A stretch of DNA of 64,000 bases from Sphingobacteriales bacterium (lineage in GTDB: Bacteria; Bacteroidota; Bacteroidia; Chitinophagales; UBA2359), in contig CP064999.1 in the NCBI GenBank assembly GCA_016700115.1, forward strand, positions 5,265,501-5,329,500. The letters run 5' to 3'. Under the pieces are notes generated by a model. That model ran no database searches, had not been told where the DNA came from, and was given only the letters and a program-made list of their open reading frames with translations. Of this stretch, positions 62,382 to 64,000 are shown piece by piece (the stretch's first letter is position 1; every line of letters begins with the position of its first letter). Position numbers and translations under genes: made by a program.

Positions 62382-62885
62382 ATGAAACCTTTCTACAGTT
62401 TACTATTGTGTTGCCTGCTTTTAGGTGTTATTGCTTCCTGTGATAAAGATGCAGAAGAACCTGAAAATAATCCGTTTGACAATTTAGCTCCTCCCGACAC
62501 TAATCAGGTAGTTACTACTGTAGTGTTGCCCGATTCTTCCCTTGCATGGCTACATGCCAAGGTCTTCTTTCCTACTTGTGCAAATTCGGGATGCCATGAT
62601 GGAACCTTTGAACCGGACTACCGAACTATTAACAGCACTTATCACACCTTAGTAAATCAACCGGCAATTAAGACAGACTTATCTGCAACCAATGCTACCA
62701 TACGTGTCGTTCCTTTCAAACCGGACAGCTCAATGTTATATTTCCGGTTAACTCAAATTCTCCCTAACACAACCGGAATGATGCCTCCAAATGCCAATGA
62801 TTCTGATTGGGATGAAAACCGCGAGCTATATCTTCAAAAAATTCGTACATGGATTCTAATTGGCGCACCTAATGTTACACCATAA
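62382..62885 (+). CDS. Lipoprotein with a cytochrome-like C-x4-C-H motif
   Basis: About 167 residues. Lipobox VIASC. The region after the linker reads VFFPTCANSGCHDGTFEPDY: a cysteine pair spaced by four residues followed by His, similar to the atypical haem site of planctomycete-type cytochromes, and MMPPNAND is a possible sixth-ligand methionine region (Met near 140). I take the ATG at 62382 (MKPFYSLL). Redox function is possible but haem binding with C-x4-C-H is uncertain. Overlaps the next gene by 14 bases. Confidence 0.65.
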   Translation: MKPFYSLLLCCLLLGVIASCDKDAEEPENNPFDNLAPPDTNQVVTTVVLPDSSLAWLHAKVFFPTCANSGCHDGTFEPDYRTINSTYHTLVNQPAIKTDLSATNATIRVVPFKPDSSMLYFRLTQILPNTTGMMPPNANDSDWDENRELYLQKIRTWILIGAPNVTP

Positions 62886-63354
62886 TAAAAACGGTAAATA
62901 TAACCTGTCTTCATACCTGCTCCTTGTATTGATGTTAACAGTACAAGTTTTGACAACCTATGGCTGTGGTGAGGAAGAAATCAATATTAGTCTCACACCT
63001 GTGATTAGCTTTGTCGAAATAAATCCCGAACAGGTAGAGGAATACACAGAAACCGTCGAAATTGTCATAGCTTATGAAGACGGCAATGCCGATATAGGTC
63101 AGCCTGATCCGGATGTGCCTGTAGTTTTTGTTAAAGACAGCCGCCTCCAACAACCGGATGGTTACCATTTGCCTCCCGTTGCGCCTTTGGATGCACAGGT
63201 TTATGTGAAAGGACAACTCAGTATCCCCCTCAAAAATCTCTTCATACTTGGCAATACCGACACCGAACAAGTATGGTTTGAAGTATATATTACCGACCGT
63301 GCGGGCAATATCAGTAATACCATTAACACCCCTGTTATAACCGTTTACCGGTAA
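62872..63354 (+). CDS. Small lipoprotein of unknown function
   Basis: About 160 residues. The signal sequence ends in a lipobox VLTTYGC. The mature part is a beta-rich domain (ISFVEINPEQVEEYTETVEI, VWFEVYITDRAGNISNT) of immunoglobulin-like appearance, without a recognised family. The ATG at 62872 lies within the end of the previous gene (14-base overlap), so translation is coupled. A TTG four codons earlier is possible. Confidence 0.65.
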   Translation: MLHHNKNGKYNLSSYLLLVLMLTVQVLTTYGCGEEEINISLTPVISFVEINPEQVEEYTETVEIVIAYEDGNADIGQPDPDVPVVFVKDSRLQQPDGYHLPPVAPLDAQVYVKGQLSIPLKNLFILGNTDTEQVWFEVYITDRAGNISNTINTPVITVYR

Positions 63355-63412
63355 AATAAAAACTAAAGTCAGTAAAAAATTATCATTCAATGGGTTCTTT
63401 CAAAAAACCCCT

Positions 63413-63420
63413 TATATTTG
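63413..63420 (+). promoter_or_regulatory. Bacteroidota-type -7 element (TATATTTG)
   Basis: Matches TAnnTTTG, 108 bases before the tubulin-like gene. No clear -33 TTG at the standard distance. Confidence 0.45.
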
Positions 63421-63528
63421 CGTTTAACTGTTAATCAAATATCTACTGATTAAGAGTAAATCTTCTTTATCATCAATTGCAACTAATAGTTAAGTTCATC
63501 AATATCAAGATTAAACAATCCATTTATT

Positions 63529-64000
63529 ATGAGTAACGTCCCAACCATTCTCATCGGCTTAGGAGGGATAGGCTGTCAGATTGTAGATCAGGTTTACAAT
63601 TGGATACCTCCACACCGCAGAAATTTTGTTGCTGTCCATGCTTTTGATACAAACGTGAACGATATAGCCAAACTAAAACATCTGAACAAAGAAAATATCA
63701 CGCAAACAAGCACCAACTGGACAGTTGAAGAATACCTGCGAATGACCGATGAAACGGTTAAAGATTGGTTCCCTTTTGAACAAAGCGAAATTCTCAGAAA
63801 AGCCCTTACTGACGGAGCCGGTCAGATACGTGCCGTTTCTCGGCTGGCTTACAGAGCTGCGATGGGACACAATAAACTGCATAACCTTCACAACAGTATT
63901 AACCATATTTTTCGTGAAACAGGCTCTGATGCTTCGAGCAGCGCCCGTGTTATGATTGTTACCTCGTTGGTCGGAGGAACCGGTTCTGGCATTTTCCTTC
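63529..64000 (+). CDS. Tubulin-like GTPase-family protein (partial, cut at the window end)
   Basis: The frame is open from ATG 63529 to the window edge, 157 codons. The N-terminus reads VPTILIGLGGIGCQIVDQVY, a glycine-rich nucleotide-binding loop, and the last residues before the edge are MIVTSLVGGTGSGIFL, matching the GGTGSG tubulin/FtsZ signature. This is the pattern of the bacterial tubulin-like (Tubulin_2) proteins that often accompany VWA and other conflict or cytoskeletal genes, rather than FtsZ itself. The C-terminal half is outside the window. A promoter-like element lies 108 bases upstream. Confidence 0.8.
   Translation, partial: MSNVPTILIGLGGIGCQIVDQVYNWIPPHRRNFVAVHAFDTNVNDIAKLKHLNKENITQTSTNWTVEEYLRMTDETVKDWFPFEQSEILRKALTDGAGQIRAVSRLAYRAAMGHNKLHNLHNSINHIFRETGSDASSSARVMIVTSLVGGTGSGIFL

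Noticed and set aside
1..64000. tRNA, rRNA or riboswitch genes
   Set aside because: None could be recognised by eye in the intergenic regions. A structural scan was not possible here, so absence is not proven.

Overview
The window looks like a chromosomal segment of an uncultured Bacteroidota bacterium. The evidence is a PorV-type outer membrane protein of the type IX secretion system (T9SS), a subtilase with a T9SS-type sorting domain, many lipoproteins, and repeated promoters of the Bacteroidota form (TAnnTTTG, sometimes with TTG about 19-21 bases upstream). No rRNA, tRNA or CRISPR array was recognised.

Layout. (1) About 1-25 kb is mostly housekeeping and envelope genes on both strands: a TolC-like channel, PorV, a dockerin-like secreted protein, a SIMPL-domain protein, a TPR lipoprotein, a gluzincin-type lipoprotein, RsmG, a class IV aminotransferase, a CtlX-like hydrolase, an S66 peptidase, a DnaQ/UvrC-like fusion, a ThiF-like E1 enzyme, a VWA protein, a lipoprotein glutathione peroxidase, RibD, an FAD oxidoreductase, CysQ and HolA. 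One IS1634-family element (16459-18136) sits here, bracketed by 211-bp direct repeats that duplicate the 3' end of the peroxidase gene. (2) About 25.3-49 kb is an accessory island that looks more AT-rich. Every recognisable cargo gene is on the + strand. It carries a 21-bp minisatellite, two decayed tyrosine-recombinase genes, a Gabija-like GajA/GajB pair, two MNT/HEPN toxin-antitoxin pairs, a HigA antitoxin next to a HigB stump, a Fic protein, GIY-YIG-like and CxxC/HxxP-like proteins, a serine hydrolase, a beta-propeller lipoprotein, a K+/H+ antiporter with a universal stress protein, a Crp-type regulator with two enzymes, and a methyltransferase. (3) About 49-64 kb returns to ordinary genes: a VWA surface protein, LpdA, a WD40 protein, two Ser/Thr protein kinases, the T9SS-type subtilase, a group of secreted or lipoprotein genes, and the start of a tubulin-like GTPase cut by the window edge.

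The most unusual structure is inside the island. Cargo modules are separated by at least eight copies or partial copies of one repeat family. On the minus strand the right half of these repeats encodes the N-terminus of an IS1182-family transposase, and two copies also keep the C-terminus, so the family is a set of internally deleted IS1182 relatives. All copies have the same orientation. Each complete right end carries an outward Bacteroidota-type promoter just upstream of the next cargo gene. Between cargo modules without such a copy (31243-31378 and 36906-37040) there are attC-like inverted-repeat sites ending in GTTATGC or GTTATTC. My inference is that this is an integron-like cassette array, without a recognisable integron integrase in view, whose joints were colonised in one orientation by promoter-bearing IS1182 derivatives. 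The sequence shows the repeats, orientation and promoters directly. The cassette interpretation needs covariance-model and comparative tests.
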